Source: Rickettsiales bacterium (GTDB taxonomy: Bacteria; Pseudomonadota; Alphaproteobacteria; Rs-D84). Taken from it: a stretch of 64,000 bases of DNA. The notes below the pieces were generated by a model. The model was not told where the DNA came from. It was given only the letters and a program-made list of their open reading frames with translations, and did no database searches. The position numbers were made by a program, and so were the translations under genes. Below, piece after piece: positions 50,482-61,405 of the stretch. The stretch spans positions 84,978 to 148,977 of the forward strand of contig JAISKV010000001.1 of NCBI GenBank assembly GCA_031260805.1, read 5' to 3'. Positions within the stretch are counted from its first letter, which is position 1, and the number at the start of each line of letters is the position of its first letter.

Positions 50482-51981
50482 CTAAAACACCCGGTGCCAT
50501 GTTTTTACTGTGAAATCACCGACCCAATGCGCGCCGGAAATAACCGCATTCCAGAACGCATCAGTCCATTCGCCCAGTGTTATCCATGACCCGCCAATCC
50601 ATTCGCCCAGTCCGTGCCAGATACCACTGACCACATTTGCGGCGCAGTGCCATGCGCATGCAACCCCGGAAATAACCGCATTCCAGAACGCATCAGTCCA
50701 TTCGCCCAGCGTTGTCCATGATCCGCCGATCCATTCGCCCAGACCTGTCCAGATTCCATTTGCAACCCATGCTGTCCAATGCCATGCAATCGCCAAGTAT
50801 TTATATACCCAGACCGCAGCATCCGCGGTTGCGTACCCGGCAATGACCAGTCCGCTGGCCGTCCAATCCCATGCTGCGTCGCCCCAGGCAACCAGTTTGC
50901 TGCCCAATCTGTTTAGAAAAGATGGCGTTTGTGGTTCATCGGTTGCCGCTGGCCCCGCCGCGTCAGGCAAATATTCATGCGCCACGCTGTCGGCCGGGAC
51001 GGTTATGGTTTCACGGACTTCTACAATTTCAGCGTCATCCGCCGGGTAAGTCGTCGCGATCGCATGGGTTTCCATTACGACAATTTCATCAGGCGCGGCG
51101 ACCGGCGCGATAACATCTTCCCTTTCCATCGCGATTTCAATAACCGGCTTGTCCGATTGCAATGATGGCGCGCGCGCTTCATACACATCTTCTTCGCCGC
51201 AATCCAGCACGCAGTTCATGTTGCGCCCGACGATTTCGCATTTGGAAATGCACTTGTTCGGCTGAGATGCGGAACTTTCAGAGTTCAGAACGCATTCGTT
51301 CTTTTTATAATTGTCATGCACGCGCGCGGCGAACCCGTTCACGCACTCAAAGTTCCGATCGCCGCCATAGCATTTCGCGTTGTCGGGACAGGTTCCGCTG
51401 CACCAGCCCTGGGGCGTGCCGTTCGCGCTGTGCACCATGTACGCGCCCAGCCGGCACAGATGCGCGACGCAGCGCCGTTCAATTTCTTTCCCGGTTTTGA
51501 CATCCTGGCAGGTTGCAATTTTCGCGTTTGTCAGTTTGCATGCATCGCCGACGCCGCGGCCGATGCACTGGGGATCAGATTTGTTTATTTTTTTGGAACA
51601 AATCCGCAGGCTCATGTCATACTCAAACCCGTCCGCACATTCCCAGCCCCAGAACGAAGTATTTGTCGCGCTGTTGGAATATTTTACGATTTTTGTATTT
51701 GATGGAATAACCGTGCCGTCAAAATAATCGGCATGATAAATGTTGTAATAACTCTTGCCGCTGGCCAGACAGGATGAAAATTTGCCATTATTTCCACAGT
51801 ACCGGTAATTGCCGGATGAACAGTCAAAAATGCTGCCCAATGATTCCTGGACCAAGACGCCTTTGTCATCCGCGGCGCCGCAGCATAAATTCTTTTCCAA
51901 AAAGTTGTCGTAAATGCATTGCGAAAACGCTGCTGGCGAAAACAGCAGGACCCCGGCCAAGGCAATATATATTCTTTTCAT
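50482..51981 (-). CDS. Secreted cysteine-rich protein with Trp-rich tandem repeat
   Basis: 499 residues. Signal peptide MKRIYIALAGVLLFSPAAFS. Residues 20-270 have about 24 cysteines in small loops (CSGTCPDNAKC, CISKCEIVGRNMNCVLDC). An acidic, Val/Pro-rich linker follows (280-360). The C-terminus (370-499) is a Trp-rich repeat region, with two near-identical copies of GLGEWIGGSW.TLGEWTDAFWNAVISG. This tail could sit in or insert into membranes, an inference. It is followed closely by the gene at 50468 on the same strand. No named family recognised. Confidence 0.7.
   Translation of the reverse strand: MKRIYIALAGVLLFSPAAFSQCIYDNFLEKNLCCGAADDKGVLVQESLGSIFDCSSGNYRYCGNNGKFSSCLASGKSYYNIYHADYFDGTVIPSNTKIVKYSNSATNTSFWGWECADGFEYDMSLRICSKKINKSDPQCIGRGVGDACKLTNAKIATCQDVKTGKEIERRCVAHLCRLGAYMVHSANGTPQGWCSGTCPDNAKCYGGDRNFECVNGFAARVHDNYKKNECVLNSESSASQPNKCISKCEIVGRNMNCVLDCGEEDVYEARAPSLQSDKPVIEIAMEREDVIAPVAAPDEIVVMETHAIATTYPADDAEIVEVRETITVPADSVAHEYLPDAAGPAATDEPQTPSFLNRLGSKLVAWGDAAWDWTASGLVIAGYATADAAVWVYKYLAIAWHWTAWVANGIWTGLGEWIGGSWTTLGEWTDAFWNAVISGVACAWHCAANVVSGIWHGLGEWIGGSWITLGEWTDAFWNAVISGAHWVGDFTVKTWHRVF
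50510..50770 (-). repeat. Tandem duplication coding for the Trp-rich units
   Basis: Two copies of a ~130-bp unit, almost identical across tccattcgcccag...gttatttccgg. The period is about 45 residues. Confidence 0.75.
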
Positions 51982-52006
51982 TCTCTCTCCTATACAACCC
52001 TTAACC

Positions 52007-52324
52007 CTATTTGATCGCGTTCACCTTGACCCGGAACAAAGTTTCTTTGCCGGCCAAATTCGCCGCGGGATAATCCGCAGGGAACTTAACCGTGATATTC
52101 CGTTCTTCGCCAACCTTGGCCCCGATCAACTGTTCCTCGAACCCGGGAATAAACGAATGGCTGCCCAGTTTCAGCGGGACATTTTGGGCGGTTCCGCCCT
52201 CGAACTGTTCGGGTCCCAAGAATCCGGCAAAGTCAATGACGACCGTATCGCCATTTTTCGCCGATTTGTCGCAACCCGTCAGCACCGCCAATCCCAATAC
52301 CGCAACCGATAATACTTTTTTCAT
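52007..52324 (-). CDS. FKBP-type peptidyl-prolyl isomerase lipoprotein
   Basis: 105 residues. The lipobox is LTGC (Cys18), so the protein is probably anchored to a membrane. The rest is a minimal FKBP domain: GDTVVIDFAGF, FEGGTAQNVPLKLGSHSFIPGFEEQLIGAKVGEE, FPADYPAANLAGKETLFRVKVNAI. Its wording is closest to the PPIase domain of trigger factor, not to FkpA or SlyD. It would assist proline isomerisation outside the cytoplasm. Confidence 0.85.
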   Translation of the reverse strand: MKKVLSVAVLGLAVLTGCDKSAKNGDTVVIDFAGFLGPEQFEGGTAQNVPLKLGSHSFIPGFEEQLIGAKVGEERNITVKFPADYPAANLAGKETLFRVKVNAIK

Positions 52325-52348
52325 GTTCGCATCCCTTTTTTAGTTATT

Positions 52349-52404
52349 TTACCACTACCCCGTCTTGCGCTGCGCGCAATCCACCCCTTCGCCAAGCGAA
52401 GGGG
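52349..52404. repeat. Half copy of repeat family B
   Basis: accactaccccgtcttgcg..ccaccccttcgccaagcgaagggg between two lipoprotein genes. Confidence 0.75.
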
Positions 52405-52408
52405 ATTT

Positions 52409-52969
52409 TTATTTCTGATAAATGCAGCGGAATCCGTATTCGCGCATGGTGCTGCCCTCGGCCTCGATCCTGTAATCAAAGTACGGCGTCGGGCGCATTG
52501 AATCAAAAGACGGATTGTCATACACAATGACGAAAGAATCCGCATTGCGGCCGCAGACCCTTTTCATCTCAAACTCTGCCACCTTGCCCAGCACGGTGCG
52601 GTTGTCGCCGTCAACATCCGTGCCGTTCGCGTTCTGCATCAGGCGGAGCCGCATTTCGCGCAAGTCCGTGTTTCCCAGCAAAATCTGGACCCTGACCATC
52701 GCGCCCTTGTATTCCTGCCACCGGGTTTCCATGCGCGCGGTGTTCCAGCGGTTATTGTTTTCCGCTTTTTCCGCCTGGGTTTTCGGCTTGTAAGAATCAA
52801 TATTGGAATATTGATTTTCCGGCGTCATAAAATTTTCAACCCGTTCGTTCATGTACGGCGCGTCGGGGCCGCCGTTCGCAAAATCATCCTGGTTATAAGG
52901 CGCGTCCGTCCCGCTGTCCGCGCAGGCGGCCAGCAAAAACAATGGCAGGACAAGGAATTTTAGTTTCAT
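52409..52969 (-). CDS. Lipoprotein of unknown function
   Basis: 186 residues with a lipobox LLAAC (Cys16). The N-terminal mature part is Asp/Asn/Pro-rich and looks disordered (TDAPYNQDDFANGGPDAPY). From residue ~60 there is a folded domain with NRWNTARMETRWQEYKGAMVRVQILLGN and a C-terminal GFRCIYQK. No family recognised. Its stop lies at the edge of a family B half element. Confidence 0.7.
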   Translation of the reverse strand: MKLKFLVLPLFLLAACADSGTDAPYNQDDFANGGPDAPYMNERVENFMTPENQYSNIDSYKPKTQAEKAENNNRWNTARMETRWQEYKGAMVRVQILLGNTDLREMRLRLMQNANGTDVDGDNRTVLGKVAEFEMKRVCGRNADSFVIVYDNPSFDSMRPTPYFDYRIEAEGSTMREYGFRCIYQK

Positions 52970-53047
52970 GGCAAACTCTCTTTGCTGAAATTATAACACA
53001 AATGCCGCGTTGATTGAAAGTGTTTTTTATGATAAACTTCCGATGAA

Positions 53048-54013
53048 ATGCCGGATATTGTCCTTGATACTTTAATCCGCCCGCTGGAAGAATTCTGGCG
53101 GCCCGGTTTTGTGGAAGAAATCGCCGTCAATCGCGCCGGCGAAGTGTGGTTGCGCCTGCACGGCGCGCGCGTGCCATGGGTTTCGTATCCCGCGCCGCAA
53201 CTGACCCAGTCTTACCTGGTGGATTTAATCAGCGTTGTCGCGAATGTGTACGAGCAGCCGTTTGATCCATACCACGGCGTGCCGGTCGTGTTTGCATCGC
53301 TTCCCGGCAATCACAGATTTTCCGCAATCGCCGGCCCCAATGTGAACTATGACGACAACGATATCACGGGCGGCGTCGCGTTAAGCGTTCGCGGCCAGTC
53401 TGCGAACGACACCAGTTTCGCGAATTATCATTTGTCGCGCGGCGCGCCATTGTTAAAGGTAAAGCCGCGCGATAAAAGCAAGTCCGACGACCCGTACGAC
53501 CGGCTGATAGAAATTATTAATGAAGGCAGCCCGCTGTTAATAAGCGGCGCGACCAGCACTGGAAAAACGACTTTCCTGAATCACATCATGAAACAGATTG
53601 ACCAGTCCGCCCGCGTGATAACCGTGGAAGACGCGCGCGAACTGCATGTGCCGCAGAAAAACCATGTGCATTTGGTTTTGTCCCGCACAGAGCAAAATAA
53701 TAAATTCAGTTATAAAAGCCTGCTGGACCTGGTCGTTCGCATGACGCCTGATGTCTTGATCGGCGGCGAAATCTCAACGGGGAACGCCGGGGTGCTGTGG
53801 GAAATCATGCGGACCGGACACGATCACTTCTATACAACAATCCATGCGAACAGCGCGGCCGAGGCGTATGACCGGTTTGCCGGATTGATTTTGGAAACGA
53901 AAAATTCAGGATACGATGTGGAAGTCTTGCTGCGCGAAATGCGAGAGAAGTTGCATGTCGTGCAATTGTCGCGCGACGGGGTAGTGGTAAAAAAACTAAA
54001 AAAGTTTTACCTA

Positions 54014-54037
<24 letters not shown>
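53048..54037 (+). CDS. VirB11-type secretion ATPase
   Basis: 329 residues. VirB11/CpaF-family hexameric ATPase. The N-terminal domain has VEEIAVNRAGEVWLRLHG. Walker A is GATSTGKTTF (~173-182); ITVEDARELHVPQKNHVHLV, RMTPDVLIGGEIS and TGHDHFYTTIHANSAAEA match the VirB11 core. It would power a type IV secretion system, but no other virB gene lies in the window, a scattered arrangement common in Rickettsiales-like genomes. The last residues (VQLSRDGVVVKK..) are encoded partly by a sequence identical to the end of repeat family B. It converges on and overlaps the gene at 54014. Confidence 0.85.
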
Positions 54038-55700
<1,663 letters not shown>

Positions 55701-55736
55701 GCGATTGTTTCGGAAATCCATTTTGCCAACTGCGGG

Positions 55737-55776
55737 GTTTCCCTGTGCCCGGCAACAGAAACAGGGAACTTTTATT
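55737..55776 (+). terminator. Probable ssrA terminator
   Basis: gtttccctgt / acagggaac hairpin followed by ttttattt. Confidence 0.65.
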
Positions 55777-55795
55777 TATGCGATGATTTCGTTCT

Positions 55796-55906
55796 CCGTC
55801 GTCATTCCGGCGAAGGCCGGAATCCATTGCGTTAATAATGCGCAATTTTGCAATGCAAAATTGACAATAATTTAATGGATGCCGGGTCAAGCCCGGCATG
55901 ACGACC
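55796..55906. repeat. Palindromic repeat, family A variant
   Basis: gtcattccggcg / aggccggaatcc, caattttgc/gcaaaattg and gccgggtcaagcccggcatgacgac hairpins. Confidence 0.7.
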
Positions 55907-55923
55907 TAGGGAGAAAATACACA

Positions 55924-56151
55924 ATGAACAAAATCAAGAAAATATTCTTTGGCGGCGTGTTTGGGGTAATCTATATTTCTTTTGTCGCGCAGTTGGTTTA
56001 TGTCATCGGATGGGCCAGCGGATTTGATCAGATTGCAATCGGATTGGGCCTGCTGTCGGTTGAATGGCTGGTAATTGTCGCGGCGCGGTACTTGTCCAAA
56101 AAGTCTTCATCTGGTTCGCGGCCGGAATTTCGGCGCGATTTCCGCAGATAA
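55924..56151 (+). CDS. Small two-helix membrane protein
   Basis: 75 residues from the ATG at 55924 (GGGAGA upstream); the track start at 55879 lies inside a repeat. Two hydrophobic segments, FFGGVFGVIYISFVAQLVYVIGWASG and IAIGLGLLSVEWLVIVAARYL, then a basic tail (KKSSSGSRPEFRRDFRR). Terminator follows. Function unknown. Confidence 0.65.
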   Translation: MNKIKKIFFGGVFGVIYISFVAQLVYVIGWASGFDQIAIGLGLLSVEWLVIVAARYLSKKSSSGSRPEFRRDFRR

Positions 56152-56169
56152 GAAATCAGATAAAAAATA

Positions 56170-56206
56170 AAAATAAAAAACGGCGCGGCGCGCCGTTTTT
56201 TTAACG
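56170..56206 (+). terminator. Terminator
   Basis: aaaaaacggcgcg / cgcgccgttttttt hairpin after the small membrane protein gene. Confidence 0.8.
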
Positions 56207-56332
56207 CTTTTTTGACGCCGTCAAATGTGATATAATATGCAGTGAAAAGAAAGAAAAACACAAAGAAAATCAATATAAACAACAGGTCTGAACGAATCGG
56301 AATTATTAAAACAAAAAAAACGGAGAGATAAA

Positions 56333-57079
56333 ATGAAACTTCAAGTAAAATCTTTGGTAATTGCGGGAACTTTGCTGGTTTTGCCTGTTATGGCGAACGC
56401 GGCTGTTACACCGGCATCGGCGCCGCTGGCGTCAAAATCGTATGTGGACAGCGCGGTTGAATCTATCGCCGGCGACATTGCGGACACACTGTCAAACTAT
56501 TCAACAACAACCCAAGTGAATACCGCAATATCCACTGCTGTTTCCGACAAATTGACGGCGGCTGATATCTCCGATTTGGCGACCAAGACATATGCCGATG
56601 GTGTCAGCACTGCCGAACAGGCTGCAATTGACGCGGCGGTTTCCAATCGTTTAGTTGCATCAGATATCGCTGGCAAAGCAGATGCGTCCAATGTTTACAC
56701 AAAAACAGAAACAAATACTTTGGTATCTGATTTCATAACGGCCGCCGATATTTCCAATAAAGCGAATGCGTCTGATGTTTATACCAAGGCTGCGGCGGAT
56801 GCTGAATTTATTGACTCAACGGAATTGAGTACAGCAATTTCCAACAAAGCGGATAAAGCGACAACTCTGGCTGGCTATGGAATCAGCGATGCGGCTGCGG
56901 CGGTGCATACCCATGCGTCCACAGATATTTCTGATTCTACCGCGACAGGGCGCAGTGTCTTGACTGCATCTGATGCGGCTGCGGCGCGCGCAGCGATCGC
57001 AGCGGTCGGCGCATGTCCGGCGGATCAAGCAATGGTCGGCAGCACATGTACGGCAGTTGCAACGACTTATGTTCCGTAA
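56333..57079 (+). CDS. Secreted phage-fibre-like protein
   Basis: 248 residues with CGGAGAGA upstream. Signal peptide MKLQVKSLVIAGTLLVLPVMANA. The mature chain is a low-complexity run of tail-fibre units: SKSYVDSAVE, repeated ITAADISNKANASDVYTKAAADAEF, TTLAGYGISDA, HTHASTDISDSTATGRSVLTASDAAAARAAI. It ends with a short cysteine pair (ACPADQAMVGSTC). Such units form trimeric coiled-coil or beta fibres in phage. Here the signal peptide suggests a surface fibre, not a virion protein, and no phage genes lie nearby. A TATAAT lies about 100 nt upstream. Confidence 0.75.
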   Translation: MKLQVKSLVIAGTLLVLPVMANAAVTPASAPLASKSYVDSAVESIAGDIADTLSNYSTTTQVNTAISTAVSDKLTAADISDLATKTYADGVSTAEQAAIDAAVSNRLVASDIAGKADASNVYTKTETNTLVSDFITAADISNKANASDVYTKAAADAEFIDSTELSTAISNKADKATTLAGYGISDAAAAVHTHASTDISDSTATGRSVLTASDAAAARAAIAAVGACPADQAMVGSTCTAVATTYVP

Positions 57080-57087
57080 TCAGCGTT

Positions 57088-57122
57088 ATGTAAAAAAACG
57101 GCCTTCGGGCCGTTTTTTTAAG
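57088..57122 (+). terminator. Terminator
   Basis: taaaaaaacggcc / ggccgtttttttaa hairpin after the fibre-like gene. Confidence 0.85.
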
Positions 57123-57384
57123 GTTTAAGGTTTAAGGTTTAAGGTTTGAGAGTGGTCAGTTCATATTCCATCGTCATTCCCGTATAGAATCACCGCTCCT
57201 TCGTCACCCCGGGCCACGACCCGGGGGCCATGCCGAATAGATTCCGGGTTTCGCTGCGCTCCCCCGGAATGACGATGGCGTTTTGTGGTGGGGGGCGCAG
57301 AGCGGCTGCGTCGTGATGCTGGGAAGGGGACTGGCTGCGTCAGCCACAAGAGTATAATAGTTAACAATTAATAACTGATAATTA
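57119..57384. repeat. Repeat-filled gap before clpX
   Basis: aaggttt x4 heptamers (57119-57148), a family A copy (57202-57276), family D remnants, and taataactgataattat AT-rich units. No gene seen. Confidence 0.75.
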
Positions 57385-57414
57385 TTAAAAAACGGCCTTT
57401 CGGCCGTTTTTTTA
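57385..57414 (-). terminator. clpX terminator
   Basis: aaaaaacggcc / ggccgttttttt hairpin next to the clpX stop. Confidence 0.8.
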
Positions 57415-58683
57415 AGCAACTTTCTTTTCTGTGGCAAACACAAACAGCGGTTTCGCCGCGCTGTTCACGACATCCGCATTAATTACAATCTCGTCCAGAT
57501 TTTCTGCATCCGGCGCGTCAAACATAGGCGTCAGCAGCACCCGTTCCAGAATAGACCGCAGCCCGCGCGCACCGGTTTTTCGTTTCAACGCCAATGCCGC
57601 AATCGCATCCAGCGCGTCATCCGTGATTTTCAGTTTGACGCCTTCCATGTCAAACAGAGCCTCGTATTGCCGGACTATCGCATTTTTCGGCTTGGTCAAT
57701 ATTTGCACCAGCGCGCTTTTATCCAAATCGGTCAGCGCGGTTATAATCGGCAGACGGCCGATTAATTCCGGGATAAGTCCGAATTTAACCAGGTCTTCGG
57801 GCCGCACATCTGTCAAGTCTGTCGTTATTTCAGACTTTTCACGCACAGTCGCGCCGAACCCGATTTCAGATCGGGCATTTGATCGCGCCGCAATGATTTT
57901 GTTCAGCCCGTCAAACGCGCCGCCGCATATAAACAAGATTTTCCCGGTATCAATTTTCAGCATTGCTTCGCCGGGATGCTTGCGCCCGCCGCCCTGGGGC
58001 GATACATTTGCGGTCGTGCCTTCTATTAATTTCAGCAGCGCCTGCTGGACCCCTTCGCCAGAAACATCGCGGGTCAGGCTCGGGTTTTCGGACTTGCGCG
58101 CTATCTTGTCAATTTCGTCAATGTAGATAATTCCGCGCTGGGCCCGTTCAATGTCATAATTCGCGTTCTGATACAGCCGCGTCAAAATACTTTCCACATC
58201 TTCGCCGACATAACCAGCCTCGGTCAAAGTTGTCGCGTCCGCAATCGCGAACGGCACATCCAGAATTTTCGCCAGCGTTTGCGCGAACAAAGTCTTGCCG
58301 GTCCCCGTCGACCCAATCATCAGAATATTTGATTTCTGAATTTCAACATTGGATTTCGCGCCCGCGCCATGCCGCTTGTAATGATTGTAAACCGCCACGG
58401 CCAGCGTTCGTTTCGCGTCATCCTGGCCGATTATATATTCGTTCAGAATGTCGTAAATCTGCTTTGGCGTCGGCGTTTTGGAAGAATCGCTGACAACTTG
58501 CTCGCGCTGCTGATCGGTCAGAATATCGTTGCACAAACTGATGCATTCGTTGCAGATGCAGGTGCTGCGCCCTGTAATCATGCGGCGAACTTCATGCACT
58601 TTCTTTCCGCAAAAACTGCATGTCTGGCCGGAAGATTCCGACGCGGGCTTGTGTGTTATTATGATGTCGTTTTCATCTGACAT
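57412..58683 (-). CDS. clpX: ATP-dependent unfoldase ClpX
   Basis: 423 residues. The N-terminal zinc-binding domain is [11 protein letters not shown]...[10 protein letters not shown] (~22-50). AAA+ motifs are GSTGTGKT (~126) and [11 protein letters not shown], with the conserved [15 protein letters not shown] and the IGF loop (SEIGFGA) for docking ClpP. ClpX unfolds substrates, including SsrA-tagged proteins, so its presence fits the tmRNA in this window. It starts 2 nt after clpP and has its own terminator. Confidence 0.95.
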   Translation of the reverse strand: MSDENDIIITHKPASESSGQTCSFCGKKVHEVRRMITGRSTCICNECISLCNDILTDQQREQVVSDSSKTPTPKQIYDILNEYIIGQDDAKRTLAVAVYNHYKRHGAGAKSNVEIQKSNILMIGSTGTGKTLFAQTLAKILDVPFAIADATTLTEAGYVGEDVESILTRLYQNANYDIERAQRGIIYIDEIDKIARKSENPSLTRDVSGEGVQQALLKLIEGTTANVSPQGGGRKHPGEAMLKIDTGKILFICGGAFDGLNKIIAARSNARSEIGFGATVREKSEITTDLTDVRPEDLVKFGLIPELIGRLPIITALTDLDKSALVQILTKPKNAIVRQYEALFDMEGVKLKITDDALDAIAALALKRKTGARGLRSILERVLLTPMFDAPDAENLDEIVINADVVNSAAKPLFVFATEKKVA

Positions 58684-58685
58684 GA

Positions 58686-59270
58686 TTATTTCTTCTCCAA
58701 TACTGCGTCTATCAGGCCGTATTTGACGGCGCTCGGCGCGGACATGTAATTATCGCGCTCCATGTCTTCGGCCAGCGTCTTGGCCGGCTTGCCTGTGTAA
58801 TCTGCCAGCAATTTTTGCAACAGTTCCTTGGCTTTCTGAATTTCAGCGGCTTGTATCAAAATATCAGTCGTCTGGCCTTGGGCGCCGCCGTGCGGCTGGT
58901 GGATCATAACGCGCGTATTCGGCAGGGCGAATCGCTGGCCGCGTTCGCCGGCTGCCAGCAACACGGATGCCATAGAAGCGACCATGCCGATGCCGATTGT
59001 TGAAACCGGCGATTTGATATAATTCATGGTATCCAGTATCGCCATTCCGGCATCAATGCTGCCGCCGGGGCTCTGGATATACAAAGATATCGGCTTGTTT
59101 GGATTTTCGGATTCCAGCAGCAGCATTTGGGCGATAATTACATTCGCCATTTCAGATTCAATATCGCCCTGCAACATTATGATGCGATCGCGCAACAGCC
59201 GCGAAAAAATATCAAAGCCGCGCTCGCCGCGGGGTGTTTCTTCAACAACATGCGGTATCAGGTAAGACAT
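58686..59270 (-). CDS. clpP: ATP-dependent Clp protease proteolytic subunit
   Basis: 194 residues. The serine peptidase motif is [14 protein letters not shown] (Ser~98) and the His motif [14 protein letters not shown] (His~123), plus the Asp. Forms the 14-mer chamber that pairs with ClpX. The N-terminus [26 protein letters not shown] is standard. First gene of the clpP-clpX operon. Confidence 0.95.
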   Translation of the reverse strand: MSYLIPHVVEETPRGERGFDIFSRLLRDRIIMLQGDIESEMANVIIAQMLLLESENPNKPISLYIQSPGGSIDAGMAILDTMNYIKSPVSTIGIGMVASMASVLLAAGERGQRFALPNTRVMIHQPHGGAQGQTTDILIQAAEIQKAKELLQKLLADYTGKPAKTLAEDMERDNYMSAPSAVKYGLIDAVLEKK

Positions 59271-59378
59271 AGTATAATCCTTTGTTTACAGGATTATACC
59301 ACCCGTTTGACCGATTCGCAATTTTAGTAGTCGGCGGTTGGTACGGCGGGCGATGCCGCCTTTTGGTAGTTGTTGAGC

Positions 59379-59426
59379 CAGTTCCCCTCCCTTGGAGGGG
59401 TGCCGCGTAGCGGCGGGGTGGTTTAC
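59379..59426. repeat. Half copy of repeat family C
   Basis: agttcccctcccttggaggggtgcc...ggcggggtggtttac, nearly identical to the right half of the priA element. Confidence 0.8.
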
Positions 59427-59568
59427 AGGATTTATGATTTATGAAGTATGATGGATGGAATGACAAACTTGTTGTGAAACAAGGTTTAATGCCCTATGGC
59501 GGACTAAATCCGCCATGACAAATTTTCTGACGAAAATTTGTAAAAATTGTACTCTGAACTTTACTTTT

Positions 59569-59613
59569 GTAAACCACCCCGGCCTTCGGCCACCCCTCCA
59601 AGGGAGGGGAACT
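59569..59613. repeat. Half copy of repeat family C
   Basis: gtaaaccaccccgg...cacccctccaagggaggggaact, nearly identical to the left half of the priA element. Confidence 0.8.
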
Positions 59614-59621
59614 ACCAATTA

Positions 59622-60815
59622 CTAACCGCCAACAGCAATTGCTTCTATCCCCGGCAATTTCTTTCCTTCTATGAACTCCAAGAATGCGCCGCCGCCCGTG
59701 CTGACATAAGTCATGTCGTTCTTGGTTCCGGTCGCTTCCAATGCCGCGACCGTATCGCCGCCGCCGATTATGGATTTTAACAGTCCTTGTTTTGTGCGAT
59801 TTGCGATGTACCGTGCCAGCGCGAAACTGCCTTGCGACCAAGTTGGTTGCCACTCGGCCATTCCAACCGTCCCGTTCCAGAGCACTGTTTTAACCGTATC
59901 AATCAATTCTTCATAATTTGCGATTGATTGCGGGCCGGCGTCCATTATGACATCGTCCGTCTGGATTTCCGAAAAAGGCTTGTTTGTGCGCGTTGCCTTG
60001 GGCGAGAATGATTTTCCGACGCCCTTGTCTATCGGCAGCATTATCTCGCAGCCCTTGGCGGCCGCATAGTTCAGAATTTCAAGCGCGGCGCCGATCAATT
60101 CCGGTTCTGCCAGGGAATTTCCAATATTTTCCCCCTGGGCCAGGATAAATGTGTTTGCAATCGCGCCGCCGATAATCAATTTGTCGCACAGGTTTATCAA
60201 GGACTTTAACAATGTCAGTTTGCTGGATACTTTCGCGCCCGCGACAATCCCCAGCAGCGGCCGGTCCGGATTCATCATCAGATTCGTGATTTCCGTTATT
60301 TCATGACCCAGCAATTGCCCCGCGTACGAAGGCAGAAGTTTTGCAACCCCGACGGTTGATGCATGCGCGCGGTGCGATACGGCAAACGCATCATTTACGA
60401 AAATGTCAAAGCCTCCCGCCAATTTCCGGGAAAATTCAGTATCATTTTCTTCTTCGGCCGCGTAAAAGCGCACATTTTCCAACAAGACCACGCTGCCGTC
60501 CGCCATTGTCGGCAAAATGGTTTTATTCAGGCAGTCCGGGACAAACACAACCGGATGCTCTAACAATTCGGCCAGCAATTGCGCGACCGGCGCCAGCGAG
60601 TATTTTGGAGCGCGCTGGCCATCCGGCCGCCCCAGATGCGATACGATTGCGATTCGCGCGCCCATTTCCATCAATCGGCGAATCGTCGGCAGCGATTGTT
60701 CAATGCGAAAGGCATCCATGATTTCGCCATCAACAATCTGCACATTGAAGTCGTCGCGCAGCAGCACATATTTGCCGCGGATATCTGTTAATTCATCTAT
60801 TGTTCTGATTTGCAT
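59622..60815 (-). CDS. pgk: Phosphoglycerate kinase
   Basis: 397 residues. It transfers phosphate from 1,3-bisphosphoglycerate to ADP. Marks: YVLLRDDFNVQIVDGEI, IAIVSHLGRPDG, FVNDAFAVSHRAHASTVG, GAKVSSKLTLLKSLI, TVLWNGTVGMAEW and GGGDTVAALE followed by TYVSTGGGAFLEFIEGK. Its start overlaps the end of rnhB by 19 nt. Confidence 0.95.
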   Translation of the reverse strand: MQIRTIDELTDIRGKYVLLRDDFNVQIVDGEIMDAFRIEQSLPTIRRLMEMGARIAIVSHLGRPDGQRAPKYSLAPVAQLLAELLEHPVVFVPDCLNKTILPTMADGSVVLLENVRFYAAEEENDTEFSRKLAGGFDIFVNDAFAVSHRAHASTVGVAKLLPSYAGQLLGHEITEITNLMMNPDRPLLGIVAGAKVSSKLTLLKSLINLCDKLIIGGAIANTFILAQGENIGNSLAEPELIGAALEILNYAAAKGCEIMLPIDKGVGKSFSPKATRTNKPFSEIQTDDVIMDAGPQSIANYEELIDTVKTVLWNGTVGMAEWQPTWSQGSFALARYIANRTKQGLLKSIIGGGDTVAALEATGTKNDMTYVSTGGGAFLEFIEGKKLPGIEAIAVGG

Positions 60816-61405
60816 AACGCTTCCTTTACTGGTTTATATGTTTTCCGATAATGACTATTTATACCATATTCCGCGATTGCCGCCAAGTGCGATTTTGTCG
60901 GGTACCCTGCATTTTTATCCCATCCGTATTGCGGAAATTGCCGCGCCAAATCCGCCATGTAATTATCCCTGGTTTCCTTGGCGATTATTGATGCCGCCGC
61001 GATGGACAAACTTTTTGCATCCCCGCCGACCACCGCGCGCCCGACAACGCCGTCCGGCAGCCGGTTCCCGTCAACCAGGATAAAATCCGGCGGCTGGGGC
61101 AGGTTCGCAATCGCGCGCTTCATGGCCGTCAATGAAGCCTGCAAAATATTCATCCCGTCAATTTCAGCCGCGCTGCATTGCCCGATTCCAACCGCGCAAT
61201 TTTTCATAATCCAGTCATATGCGGCCGCCCGCGCCGCGCGCGTCATCTTTTTGCTGTCGTTGATGGCGCAGCCCGCCGCGCGCGCCGGAATGACGACCGC
61301 GGCGGCGACGACAGGACCGCACAGCGGGCCGCGGCCGGCTTCGTCCACGCCGGCGACAATTCCGCCGGTTTCATTTTCAATGTCAAATGTTGGAAATGTC
61401 TTCAT
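60797..61405 (-). CDS. rnhB: Ribonuclease HII
   Basis: 202 residues. Acidic catalytic residues: AGVDEAGRGPLCGPVVAAAV (DE), DSKK, then ILVDGNRLPDG and ASIIAKETRD. It removes RNA from RNA/DNA hybrids and single ribonucleotides from DNA. It overlaps pgk at its end, and the toxin gene at 61402 overlaps its start by 4 nt. Confidence 0.94.
   Translation of the reverse strand: MKTFPTFDIENETGGIVAGVDEAGRGPLCGPVVAAAVVIPARAAGCAINDSKKMTRAARAAAYDWIMKNCAVGIGQCSAAEIDGMNILQASLTAMKRAIANLPQPPDFILVDGNRLPDGVVGRAVVGGDAKSLSIAAASIIAKETRDNYMADLARQFPQYGWDKNAGYPTKSHLAAIAEYGINSHYRKTYKPVKEALCKSEQ

Larger units (their letters stand above)
59271..59621. other. Repeat-filled gap between pgk and clpP
   Basis: Family C halves at 59379-59426 and 59569-59613 enclose a short AT-rich hairpin region (acaaattttc/gaaaatttgt). 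tcggcggttggtacggcggg-type repeats lie at 59325-59375. The 59494 ORF of the track is in this repeat. Confidence 0.75.

Noticed and set aside
59494-59853. ORF of 119 aa at the 3' end of pgk
   Set aside because: It overlaps pgk in another frame and continues into family C repeats.
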